64,000 nt of DNA, from the NCBI GenBank assembly GCA_963677215.1, contig OY781919.1, forward strand, positions 1 to 64,000. Reading direction: 5' to 3'. Within the stretch, counting starts at the first letter, position 1. Every line of letters starts with the position of its first letter. Position numbers and translations under genes: made by a program. Of this stretch, positions 27,375-35,759 are shown piece after piece. The notes beneath the pieces are model-generated. The model did not search any database and had not been told where the DNA came from. It saw nothing but the letters and a program-made list of their open reading frames with translations. The stretch comes from G963676795 sp963677215 (GTDB taxonomy: Bacteria; Desulfobacterota; Desulfuromonadia; Desulfuromonadales; Geopsychrobacteraceae).

Positions 27375-28615
27375 AGGCCGTAGCAAAAACAGTGAAGGGG
27401 TTCGACCCACTTGAGATCCGTGGCGACTTCCCGATCCTCAGCCAGCAGATCAACGGTCAACCTCTGGTCTATCTTGACAATGCCTCGACGACCCAGAAAC
27501 CGGAATGCGTCATCGAGGCAATCAGCAATTTTTATCGCTGCGATAACGCCAATGTCCACCGCGGCAGCTACTCCTTAAGCGACCGGGCGACCTGCAAATT
27601 TGAAAAGGCGCGCAAAACGGTGCAGAGCTTCCTCAACGCTGTCCACCAGGAGGAGGTGATCTGGACGCGGGGAACCACCGAAGGGATCAACGTCGTCGCC
27701 CAGTGTTTCGGCAGCATTGCCCTTGAACCCGGTGATGTCGTCCTCGCTTCAACCATGGAGCACCACGCCAATATCGTTCCCTGGCAGATGGTTGCCGCCC
27801 GCCAGGGGGCCAGACTGATCGCCATCCCGGTCGATGCGAACGGCGAAATCGAACTGGACAAGCTCAAGACACTGCTTGTGCAGGAGCCGGTCAAGATCGT
27901 CGCCTGTGCCCAGGTCTGCAACAGCCTGGGTACTGTCAACCCGATCGAGGAGATCATCCCCCTCGCCCACGCCGCCGGAGCCAGGGTGCTGATCGATGGT
28001 GCCCAGGGAATCAGCCACTGGCCGGTCGATGTCCAGGCCCTGGATGCCGATTTCTACGTCTTCTCCGGCCACAAGATGTTCGGCCCGACCGGCATCGGTG
28101 TCCTCTATGGTAAAAAGGAGCTGCTCGACGCCATGCCGCCGTTTTTAGGAGGCGGCGAAATGATCGAGTCGGTCAGCTTTGCCGAGACGATCTACAACCG
28201 CCTGCCGTTCAAATTTGAGGCCGGCACCCCCCATATCGCCGGAGTCATCGGACTGGCTGCGGCCATCGACTACCTGAACGGTTTCGATCGCACCGCTTTG
28301 GCATCTCACGAAGCCTCGCTGCTCGACTACACGATCGAGCGAGCCGCTGACTGCGAGGAGCTGATTCAGGTCGGCCGGGCCAAGCACAGGGCTGGCGTCT
28401 TCAGCTTCCACCTGGCAGGCGCTCATCCGGCTGATGTCGGCATGCTTCTCGACCAGCAGGGGATTGCCGTTCGCACCGGCCAGCATTGCGCTCAGCCGGT
28501 GATGGATCAGTTCTGCATCCCGGGGACGGTTCGTGCCTCGTTCAGCATCTACAATACCCACGACGAAGTCGACCGGCTGTTTAGCGCCATCGACAAGGTC
28601 AAACTCTTCCTGTAA
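27371..28615 (+). CDS. sufS: Cysteine desulfurase SufS
   Basis: A PLP-dependent type II cysteine desulfurase supplying sulfur for cluster assembly. It has 414 residues from the ATG at 27371, which has AGGAG upstream and overlaps the sufD stop by 4 bp. The GTG at 27365 is less likely. It contains DNASTTQKP near the N terminus, the PLP lysine in FSGHKMFGPTG, and the catalytic cysteine in RTGQHCAQP near residue 370. SufE is encoded next. Confidence 0.97.
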   Translation: MKAVAKTVKGFDPLEIRGDFPILSQQINGQPLVYLDNASTTQKPECVIEAISNFYRCDNANVHRGSYSLSDRATCKFEKARKTVQSFLNAVHQEEVIWTRGTTEGINVVAQCFGSIALEPGDVVLASTMEHHANIVPWQMVAARQGARLIAIPVDANGEIELDKLKTLLVQEPVKIVACAQVCNSLGTVNPIEEIIPLAHAAGARVLIDGAQGISHWPVDVQALDADFYVFSGHKMFGPTGIGVLYGKKELLDAMPPFLGGGEMIESVSFAETIYNRLPFKFEAGTPHIAGVIGLAAAIDYLNGFDRTALASHEASLLDYTIERAADCEELIQVGRAKHRAGVFSFHLAGAHPADVGMLLDQQGIAVRTGQHCAQPVMDQFCIPGTVRASFSIYNTHDEVDRLFSAIDKVKLFL

Positions 28616-28629
28616 GGAGCAGTAGCGAC

Positions 28630-29055
28630 ATGAACCCATTCGGAACCACCATCAGCGCAGAGGATATCGTCGATGCCTTAAGTTTCTTCGACGGCTGGGA
28701 GGATCGTTACAAGTACATCATCGATCTGGGGAAACAGCTGCCGGAGATGACAGATGATCAGAAAAGCGATGAGCGGCTGGTCAAGGGCTGCCAGAGCAAG
28801 GTGTGGATCGAAGCCTCCCTGACGGACGACGGCAAGCTGACGCTGAACGCCGACAGCGACGCCTTCATCGTCAAGGGGCTGCTCGCTGTTGTCCTCGCCG
28901 CCTATAACGGCAAGACCCCGCGACAGGCCAGCGACTTCGATATCGAAAGCTATTTTTCCGAACTGCATCTGCTGAGTCACCTCAGCCCGACCCGCAGCAA
29001 CGGCCTGCAGGCGATGGTTCAGAAAATCAAAGAGATCGCCACGCTGCACTGTTAA
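28630..29055 (+). CDS. sufE: Sulfur acceptor protein SufE
   Basis: Accepts persulfide sulfur from SufS and passes it to SufB. The 141-residue product has the conserved KGCQSKVWI motif with the acceptor cysteine at about residue 55, and the GLLAVVLAAYNGKTP helix typical of the SufE fold. AAGGAG precedes the ATG. It is the last gene of the suf operon and is followed by a hairpin. Confidence 0.95.
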   Translation: MNPFGTTISAEDIVDALSFFDGWEDRYKYIIDLGKQLPEMTDDQKSDERLVKGCQSKVWIEASLTDDGKLTLNADSDAFIVKGLLAVVLAAYNGKTPRQASDFDIESYFSELHLLSHLSPTRSNGLQAMVQKIKEIATLHC

Positions 29056-29067
29056 CTCCTCTTTACG

Positions 29068-29091
29068 GCCTGCCGTTCTCTTCCGGCAGGC
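29068..29091 (+). terminator. Hairpin after sufE
   Basis: GCCTGCCG and CGGCAGGC pair across an 8-nt loop, followed by a T-rich but interrupted stretch (TGATTTCTCC). It is a plausible terminator of the suf operon. Confidence 0.55.
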
Positions 29092-29186
29092 TGATTTCTC
29101 CGCAAAATATCTTGGCATCTGTCCACACTTCCAGCACAATACCCCCGACGAAAATCGAATTTTAGAGCACAAAGGAAAGCTGCAAG

Positions 29187-29591
29187 ATGTCTACAGAAAC
29201 AGGTTCTCTCCAGGTCTGCGCCGCCGTTATCATTGAACAGGGAAAAATTCTGATCACCAAACGTCCGGACCACAAGCCCCATGGCGGCCGATGGGAATTC
29301 CCGGGGGGCAAGCTTGATAAAAATGAAAGCGTGGAACAGGCCTTGATCAGAGAGCTGCAGGAAGAATTGGACATCAGCATCAGCGTTACGGAGCACCTGC
29401 AGACCGTCAGTCACTGCTACAATTGGGGGCAGGTCGAGATCATGGCCTACCTCTGTTCCAGGATCAGCGGTACCGTTCGCCACCTGGAGGTCAGCGATCA
29501 CGCCTGGGTTATACCTGCAGATCTTTTTAATTACGATATTCTTGAAGCGGACCGACCGATCCTCGAAACCCTGAATGCCCGTTTTAGCTGA
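29187..29591 (+). CDS. Nudix hydrolase (MutT-like)
   Basis: A 134-residue Nudix pyrophosphohydrolase, similar in size to MutT-type 8-oxo-dGTPases. The Nudix box runs from GGKLDKNE to RELQEELDI (about residues 38-60), with the catalytic REL-EEL helix intact. WEFPGGK just before it is typical of MutT/CTP pyrophosphohydrolase subgroups. AAAGGAAAG precedes the start. Substrate preference cannot be read from the sequence. Confidence 0.88.
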   Translation: MSTETGSLQVCAAVIIEQGKILITKRPDHKPHGGRWEFPGGKLDKNESVEQALIRELQEELDISISVTEHLQTVSHCYNWGQVEIMAYLCSRISGTVRHLEVSDHAWVIPADLFNYDILEADRPILETLNARFS

Positions 29592-29605
29592 TTGGAGCAA
29601 TAAGT

Positions 29606-30445
29606 ATGTCGACCACCCTGACCATCCTCTGTGAAAACACTGTCGAGAAAGTATATCCGTCCGGCCTGCTCGGTGAGTACGGTTTTGCCTGTCACATTCA
29701 GCATAACGAACAGAGCATTCTCTTCGACACCGGCAACGGACTGACCCTCAAGCACAATGCGGCACTGATGGGGATCAACCTGGGCAATGTCGACTCCGTC
29801 ATCATCAGCCATGGCCACTATGATCATGTCGGTGGGCTCTACAAACTGCTCGAACACCGCTCCGCCCTGACGGTCTATTCACACCCGGATATTTTCTACC
29901 CGCGTTACAGCGACAAGCTCGAATCCTTGCGTTCCATCGGCATGCCTTGGAGCCGCGAGGATCTCGAAGAGATCGGTGCCCGTTTCGACCTGTATAGCGA
30001 ACACCGCCAACTGGCACCAGGCATCACCCTGTCGGGAGCAATCCCGCGCACCTGTGAGGTCGAAACCGGAGATCCCTCTCTGCTGGTTGAAAACCACAAA
30101 GGTGAGTGCTGCACCGATCCGCTCACCGACGACCAGTCTCTGTTCATCGAAACGGAAAGAGGACTGGTCATCCTGCTCGGATGCGCTCACGCCGGGCTGA
30201 TCAACATCACCCGTCATGCCCTGCAGCTGACCGGTGCAAAAAAGGTTTACATGGTTCTTGGCGGCACTCACCTGCGGTTTTGCAGCCAGAAGCAGCTGGA
30301 TGCGACCATGGATATGCTCGAGGAACTGGGTGTCGAACGGATCGGTACGTCACACTGTACCGGCCTGGAAGGGGGGGAAGTCCTGTCCCGCCGTTTCGGC
30401 AAAAAGGTCTTTGCCGCGAGCGTCGGGACAGAACTGATTCTATAG
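29606..30445 (+). CDS. MBL-fold metallohydrolase (dihydropteridine-ribofuranosylaminobenzene phosphate synthase-like)
   Basis: A 279-residue metallo-beta-lactamase-fold protein with the metal motif SHGHYDHVGG near residue 70, a LGCAHAGLIN block near 195 and GTSHCTG near 250. This layout resembles the family annotated as 7,8-dihydropterin-6-methyl-ribofuranosylaminobenzene 5'-phosphate synthase-like (COG1237), which is widespread in anaerobes and of uncertain role in bacteria. It follows the Nudix gene by 14 bp and converges on moaC with 7 bp between stops. Confidence 0.8.
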   Translation: MSTTLTILCENTVEKVYPSGLLGEYGFACHIQHNEQSILFDTGNGLTLKHNAALMGINLGNVDSVIISHGHYDHVGGLYKLLEHRSALTVYSHPDIFYPRYSDKLESLRSIGMPWSREDLEEIGARFDLYSEHRQLAPGITLSGAIPRTCEVETGDPSLLVENHKGECCTDPLTDDQSLFIETERGLVILLGCAHAGLINITRHALQLTGAKKVYMVLGGTHLRFCSQKQLDATMDMLEELGVERIGTSHCTGLEGGEVLSRRFGKKVFAASVGTELIL

Positions 30446-30452
30446 CGGAAAA

Positions 30453-30929
30453 TTATTCAGCGCGCTGATAGGTGCCGCTCTTACCGCCCTCTTTGAACTG
30501 CAGAACAACCTGCTCGATACTGATGCTCTTATCGGCTCCCTTGCACATGTCGTAGATGGTCAGAGCTGCCAGAGATGCGGCGACCATCGCTTCCATCTCG
30601 ACACCGGTGCGCTCATGGGCACGAACCTTGGCAAAAACCACGACTTCGCCGCTTTCTGGATGGCACTCAAAATCGACACTGGCGTGATGCAGGGCCAACG
30701 GATGGGAGAGCGGAATCAGCTCGTAGGTCTTCTTGCAGGCCTGAATCCCGGCCAGACGGGCGACACCGAGGACATCCCCCTTAACGATCTTACCGTCGAG
30801 GATGTTCTGCAGCAATGCAGGGGTCATCTTGACCTTGGCCCGGGCGATGGCCGTACGCATGGTTTTCTGCTTATGACTGACATCGACCATGATGGCCTGT
30901 CCCTGATCATCAAAATGATTGAATTCCAT
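30453..30929 (-). CDS. moaC: Cyclic pyranopterin monophosphate synthase MoaC
   Basis: Catalyses the second step of molybdenum cofactor synthesis, forming cPMP with MoaA. The 158-residue product has GDVLGVARLAGIQACKKT, PLSHPLALHH, and the C-terminal ERTGVEMEAMVAAS and YDMCKGADKSISI blocks, all diagnostic. It stands alone here. The molybdopterin transhydroxylase in the same window would be one consumer of the cofactor. Confidence 0.97.
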   Translation of the reverse strand: MEFNHFDDQGQAIMVDVSHKQKTMRTAIARAKVKMTPALLQNILDGKIVKGDVLGVARLAGIQACKKTYELIPLSHPLALHHASVDFECHPESGEVVVFAKVRAHERTGVEMEAMVAASLAALTIYDMCKGADKSISIEQVVLQFKEGGKSGTYQRAE

Positions 30930-31056
30930 GATTCTTCCTTTTCAGATGGTTCATTTATCTGACTCGCGCAAATTGACCTGTCGACCATAAATCGGTGACA
31001 CTGATCAGACAGACGAGCAACTCTATACCAACAACCGCAAGAGGATACCTGTAAAC

Positions 31057-31626
31057 ATGTCTGAGCAAAAGAAAAAACCGGTCGCTGCCGGAAAAAGCAG
31101 CCTCGATCACATCGATCAGAACAAGGCTTTTAAACTTTTCAACATCCAACCGCGAGAGCAGCTTGTCGATCTGGCCTGTGGTATCGGCCGATACAGCCTG
31201 GCTCTCGCCGCAGCCTTTCCAAAACTCAGGATTGTCGCCCTGGATCTCTGGCCAGAAGGGATTGCTGCGCTGCAAGAAACGTTGAAAATGCAGAAAATAG
31301 TCAACATTCAAGCAGCAGTCGCCGATATCAGCCAACCGCTGCCGCTCCCGGCGGAGTCGGTCGACCAGGCCCTGCTCGCCACCGTCCTGCATGACCTGCC
31401 CCAGGAGAAACAGGCGGCGGTGATCGACAATCTGGACAGGGTTCTGAAACCTGGTGGAAGCATCAATATTATCGAATTCAAGAAACGCAGTGACGGCCCC
31501 GGACCGGGGATCGATAAACGCCTGGATGTCGCAGCCCTGGAACTGCTGTTGAATGCAAAAGGGTTGAAAAAGATCTGTGATGCCGAGTTGGGAGAATATA
31601 CCTATCTGGCCCGCTTCGAACGTTGA
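31057..31626 (+). CDS. Class I SAM-dependent methyltransferase
   Basis: A 189-residue Rossmann-fold methyltransferase. It has the SAM loop LVDLACGIGRYSLALA (about residues 32-47), an acidic end of strand 2 (VALDLWPEG), and the NLDRVLKPGGSINIIEFKK post-I motif. The short N-terminal stretch is lysine-rich. The acceptor substrate is unknown. It resembles UbiE-like and metal-responsive small methyltransferases. It is divergent from moaC, and the 127 bp between them has no obvious other feature. Confidence 0.8.
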   Translation: MSEQKKKPVAAGKSSLDHIDQNKAFKLFNIQPREQLVDLACGIGRYSLALAAAFPKLRIVALDLWPEGIAALQETLKMQKIVNIQAAVADISQPLPLPAESVDQALLATVLHDLPQEKQAAVIDNLDRVLKPGGSINIIEFKKRSDGPGPGIDKRLDVAALELLLNAKGLKKICDAELGEYTYLARFER

Positions 31627-31657
31627 GCTTCAGTCGCGCTAACAGATCATGAGCGCC

Positions 31658-32697
31658 TCAATCAGCCTGAAAAAAAGTCAAAATCAGAAGAGCGACAACA
31701 TGAAAAACGGCCTGCGACTCTATCCCGTTAAATTTCAGGTAATCGCGGCCCAAAAACGCCCGACCAGGCGACTTAGAATATGACAGCAGTGTCTGGACAA
31801 AGATCGTTCCCTCTCGCGGCGGACCTCCAGAACGGGCCCGAGCAAGAGGCTGATCTGTCTGAGCTCATTCAATTCTGCTTCAGTAAATAGTTGCTTTTCC
31901 CGTACACACAACAGGGCACCTACGACATGGTTGACATGAGCCAAAGGAAGAGAGACGATCGTCACATTTCCGAGACTCTGTTCAGACAGCACATGATGAA
32001 ATTTGGTCAGCTGAAAATCAGAAGAATTTGCTATCGGCCAGACGATCACGGCACTCTGATCACAGGCTTCTCCCATAGCGTCTCGAATCGCCCGGGCCTC
32101 ATTCAGATCAACCTCAACGGCCAGGGTCTGAGAGATGGCAACAACCTCAACCTCACCTTTTGTCACGAAACCTATACTGACCCGCAAGCAATCGTAACGA
32201 AGGGAGACAGCATTGACCAACTGAGTCAGAGACTGAGAAAGCTCAATCGGCTCCAGCGCAATCGAAACCAGAGACACCAGATAGGCGAGATGGGCCTGAG
32301 ATGATCCCTGCTGCTGTTGCAACAAGACCTCCAGCCACTTGATGCTGTTCTGGACAAGCTGAGCGGCCGACTGCCGCATCTGCTGAGAACGACCGGTTAT
32401 TTCGACAACGACAACCCCAAGAAAATGTCCGCAGATGATGACGGGACAGCCAAGCACATCATGAGGCTCACCGGACTCGCCACAGCTGCTCTCGTTTGGC
32501 TTGATGATTGCGCTCTGGCTACTGGAGACTGCAGAGATGATCCGCTCTGCCGCGGCAATGGTTGAATTGTCATCAGGCCAATTCAGAACATAACGGAAAG
32601 ATTCGCGTTCGCCAGGCTCTACGACAAACTCGGCCCTGACGGTTCCAGACACCATCACAGACAACTGCCCAAGCCAGATCCGATAAATGTCTTCCAT
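31658..32697 (-). pseudogene. GAF-domain protein, probable frameshifted remnant of a GAF-HlyD fusion
   Basis: The intact frame (31735-32697) encodes 320 residues with a GAF-like domain around residues 150-290, ending VGRFWAAIT at a stop. In another frame the sequence continues without a break as GRDYLKFNGIESQ then AVFHVVALLILTFF, a membrane-helix-like segment, and stops at 31658. Some proteins with this N-terminal type continue into a membrane helix and a HlyD efflux-adaptor domain. I therefore infer a frameshift plus loss of the 3' part. A free-standing GAF protein that still functions is the alternative. Confidence 0.5.
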
Positions 32698-32902
32698 CGA
32701 CGAATACCTTCCCCAAAAGCGCGAGCCGTCATTAAAATATACTAACTACCATATGTGGAGTCAAGGTCGTTACCGCACCCCTCCCTAAATCAGTCGTATA
32801 TTTCGGACCTCGGAAGAATCAGAATTCATAAAACATGGTGCCTAAAAACAGTGTAAGACAGACATAAGCTATCGGCAAAGAATAGCGTATGCTATAAAAA
32901 TA

Positions 32903-32946
32903 TTGACTGCCATAACGAATATCTCTATAGTTCGCTATGGAAAAAC
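32903..32946 (+). promoter_or_regulatory. Promoter and operator of the gallate decarboxylase operon
   Basis: TTGACT (32903-32908) is 17 bp from TATAGT (32926-32931). An inverted repeat overlaps it: CCATAACGAA at 32911-32920 in the spacer and TTCGCTATGG at 32931-32940 over the start point, 9 of 10 matching, arm centres 20 bp apart. A repressor bound here would block the promoter. The leader to the first gene is about 140 nt. The rest of 32698-33079 shows no ORF. Confidence 0.65.
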
Positions 32947-33079
32947 CTGATATTTTACAAACAGATCACTCCATATCAGCGTCAGAACTGAGTGCGAAGC
33001 AGTATTTTTGCTAATCTTTAACTATCACGGAAGGGGGGCTTTCGCTGATTGATGGATTAATGAATTCATAGGTTTTCAT

Positions 33080-33655
33080 ATGCATGCAAAGAAAAGACTT
33101 GTTGTCGGACTAAGCGGGGCCAGTGGTGCCAACCTGGCGATTGTCCTGCTCGAAATGATGCAGCGGCAAACCGACTGGGAGACCCATCTGGTCATCTCTT
33201 CCGGTGCCAAAAGAACAATCGAACTGGAAGTTCCAGAAACATTGGATCAGGTCGAAGCTATGGCGACACGGGTCTACAACCTGAATGATATCGGTGCCAA
33301 TATTGCGAGCGGTACCTTTAAAACCGAAGGCATGGTTGTTATTCCCTGCAGCATGAAAACCACGGCGGGGATCGCCAATGGCTATTCCGAAAACCTGCTG
33401 CTGCGGGCCGCTGACGTCACTCTTAAAGAACGCCGCAAACTAGTCCTCGTTGTTCGCGAAACCCCACTGAACCAGATCCACCTGAGAAACATGTCAACCC
33501 TGGCATCGATGGGCGTCATTCTGATGCCGCCGATGATGACGCACTACAATAAACCTCAGACAATCAGGGATATGGAAATCCATATCGTTGGCAAGGTTCT
33601 CAACGAGTACGGTATCGATCTACCCAACTTCAAACGCTGGCAGGCTCCGGAATAA
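33080..33655 (+). CDS. lpdB: UbiX-like flavin prenyltransferase (hydroxyarylic acid decarboxylase subunit B)
   Basis: Makes prenylated FMN, the cofactor of UbiD-type decarboxylases, from FMN and dimethylallyl phosphate. The 191 residues include GLSGASGANLA at the N terminus (flavin phosphate loop), PCSMKTTAGIANGYSENLLLRA without a break in the family pattern, and LVVRETPLNQIHL. It is the first gene of a UbiX-LpdD-UbiD set. The ribosome site is weak (ATAGG 9 bases upstream). Its neighbours point to service of the UbiD enzyme at 34179 rather than ubiquinone synthesis. Confidence 0.92.
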   Translation: MHAKKRLVVGLSGASGANLAIVLLEMMQRQTDWETHLVISSGAKRTIELEVPETLDQVEAMATRVYNLNDIGANIASGTFKTEGMVVIPCSMKTTAGIANGYSENLLLRAADVTLKERRKLVLVVRETPLNQIHLRNMSTLASMGVILMPPMMTHYNKPQTIRDMEIHIVGKVLNEYGIDLPNFKRWQAPE

Positions 33656-33660
33656 TAACC

Positions 33661-34044
33661 ATGATCAACTCCGCAAAGACAATCTTCCTGAGTTCGGACA
33701 AATCCGAAATTCCCGTAACCCTGACGGCGACACGCCAGGGAGCCGACCTATGCGTCTCCCTATCCGGTGGAGACAGTGGCCATATCGGTGCCGTTGCTCT
33801 GGCACAGCCGCGTCCGAGCCTGGCTGACCCTGAGAAAATTAGTGCCTCGACCTCAGTGATTACGGTCTGCGGCCACAAGGAGGATCGCCTTGCCTGCGAG
33901 GTTGCTGAACAAATCGCACAAAAGATTAATGGCATCGTGACTGTCTCTTGCGGCATCCACATAGATGACGCATCGCAGAACCAGATCGGCCAGATAGTGG
34001 AGATCGTCAGAAGACTCGTTGCAGAACTTCTTGAAAAACTTTGA
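33661..34044 (+). CDS. lpdD: LpdD-like prenylated-flavin chaperone/decarboxylase subunit D
   Basis: A 127-residue protein that starts 6 bp after the UbiX-like gene. It resembles the small third subunit (subunit D) found with UbiX/UbiD pairs of non-oxidative hydroxyarylic acid decarboxylases, recently described as a prenylated-flavin chaperone-like domain. Recognisable parts are HIGAVALAQPRPS near the middle and VSCGIHIDDASQNQI near the C terminus. It has no membrane segment. A specific role cannot be derived from the sequence itself. Confidence 0.8.
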   Translation: MINSAKTIFLSSDKSEIPVTLTATRQGADLCVSLSGGDSGHIGAVALAQPRPSLADPEKISASTSVITVCGHKEDRLACEVAEQIAQKINGIVTVSCGIHIDDASQNQIGQIVEIVRRLVAELLEKL

Positions 34045-34178
34045 TACTGAACTTCATAGCCAGCTGAGCAGATAACTTTTGACCAATAAACAATGTTTTT
34101 TCTGGGGGGATTTGTAGAGAGTTACTTGCTGTTTTATGTATCCACACACAAAATGCATGAACAAAGGAGATTCCAAGT

Positions 34179-35672
34179 ATGGGAACAAACGAAAAACCAA
34201 CCACTGCCGCAGAGATTCACGACCTTCGCAGCGCCATAGAGTTTCTGAAGGACATCCCGGGTCAGTACATCGAGACCGATGAAGAGGTTGATCCGCGGGG
34301 CGAGCTGTCTGGTGTCTACAGATATATCGGCGCTGGCGGTACCACCATGCGTCCGACCAAGATCGGCCCGATGATGGTCTTCAACAACATCAAAGGCCAT
34401 CCGGGTGCCCGCGTTGCGACCGGTATCGTTGCCAGCCGCGAGCGTGTTGCCCAGATGATGGGTTATGAAGCGACCGAACTCGGCCACAAAATGACTGAAG
34501 CCCTTCAGGCTCCGGTTCCACCAGTTATGGTCCCACACGAAAAGGCCAAATGTCAGGAAGTTGTTCACAAAGCAACTGATCCCGGTTTCGACATCCGCAA
34601 GCTGATCCCGGCGCCAACCAACACCCTGCAGGACGCCGGTCCTTACATCACCATGGGTCTTGTCTATGCGGAGGATCCGGAAACCGGCGAAGCAGACGTT
34701 ACTATTCACCGCCAGTGCCTACAGAGCGAGGATGAGATCTCGATCTTCTTCTCGCCTGGCCGTCACATCGATGTCTTCCGTGACAAGGCGGAAAAAGCCG
34801 GCAAGCCGCTGCCAGTTACCATCAATATCGGCCTCGACCCGGCTGTCTACATTGCAGCCTGCTTCGAGCCGCCTGCGACGCCAATCGGCTTCAATGAGCT
34901 TGAAGTTGCCGGCGCGTTCCGTAACCGCCCGGTAGAACTGGTTGACGCTCTGACCGTCAATTCCAAGGCGATCGCCAACGCTGAGATCGTCATCGAAGGT
35001 GAGCTGCTACCGGATGTCCGTGTCCGTGAAGACGTCCACTCCAACACCGGCTTTGCCATGCCTGAATTCCCTGGTTACACCGGTGACGCCAATCCAGCCG
35101 TCAAGGTCTTCAAGGTCAAGGCCGTTACCCACCGTATCAACCCGATCTGCCAGACCACCATTGGCTGTAGTGAAGAACACGTCAGCCTGGCCGGCATTCC
35201 GACCGAAGCCAGCATCCTCAGCATCGTCAACGATGCTATGCCCGGCAAAGTCAAGAACGTCTATGCCCACTCGGCCGGTGGCGGCAAATTGCTTGCCATC
35301 ATGCAGATGAGCAAAAAGATCCCAACCGATCAGGGGCGTGAACGTCAGGCTGCACTCTGTGCTTTCGCCGCTTTCCCTGAGCTGAAAACCGTTATCCTGG
35401 TTGACGACGACGTCGATATCTTCGACAGCAACGATGTTCTATGGGCCATGATGACCCGCTTCCAGAGCGATGTCGACACCATTATCATCCCAGGGGTTCG
35501 CTGCCATCCACTCGACCCTTCTCAGTCGCTGGGCATCAGTCCTTCGATTATCTCTCATGGCACCTCATGCAAGACGATCTTCGACTGCACCGTACCTTTC
35601 CATATGAGAGAGAAGTTCGTCCGCTCCAACTTCATGGAAATGGACTACGAGCGCTTCCTGCCCAAGGACTAA
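34179..35672 (+). CDS. lpdC: UbiD-family gallate/hydroxyarylic acid decarboxylase (subunit C)
   Basis: A prenylated-FMN and metal-dependent decarboxylase of 497 residues. Conserved UbiD parts are visible: INIGLDPAVYIAACFEPP, the glutamate block AEIVIEGELLPD, and the C-terminal ILVDDDVDIFDSNDVLWAM. The context (transhydroxylase, CoA-transferase) points to gallate to pyrogallol plus CO2, the entry step of anaerobic gallate fermentation. Protocatechuate or vanillate are alternative substrates. AAAGGAG precedes the ATG. It lies 134 bp after lpdD, and a strong terminator follows. Confidence 0.88.
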   Translation: MGTNEKPTTAAEIHDLRSAIEFLKDIPGQYIETDEEVDPRGELSGVYRYIGAGGTTMRPTKIGPMMVFNNIKGHPGARVATGIVASRERVAQMMGYEATELGHKMTEALQAPVPPVMVPHEKAKCQEVVHKATDPGFDIRKLIPAPTNTLQDAGPYITMGLVYAEDPETGEADVTIHRQCLQSEDEISIFFSPGRHIDVFRDKAEKAGKPLPVTINIGLDPAVYIAACFEPPATPIGFNELEVAGAFRNRPVELVDALTVNSKAIANAEIVIEGELLPDVRVREDVHSNTGFAMPEFPGYTGDANPAVKVFKVKAVTHRINPICQTTIGCSEEHVSLAGIPTEASILSIVNDAMPGKVKNVYAHSAGGGKLLAIMQMSKKIPTDQGRERQAALCAFAAFPELKTVILVDDDVDIFDSNDVLWAMMTRFQSDVDTIIIPGVRCHPLDPSQSLGISPSIISHGTSCKTIFDCTVPFHMREKFVRSNFMEMDYERFLPKD

Positions 35673-35692
35673 GCACCAACAATGGAAACATC

Positions 35693-35724
35693 AAAAAAGC
35701 GAACCCGAACGGGTTCGCTTTTTT
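35693..35724. terminator. Bidirectional terminator between convergent genes
   Basis: AAAAAAGCGAACCC and GGGTTCGCTTTTTT form a perfect hairpin with a 4-nt loop and T-runs on both strands. It would stop transcription from the UbiD operon and from the convergent LigAB-like gene. Confidence 0.92.
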
Positions 35725-35759
35725 ATTATCTGCAACATCGCCTAAGATGTGATGTTAAC

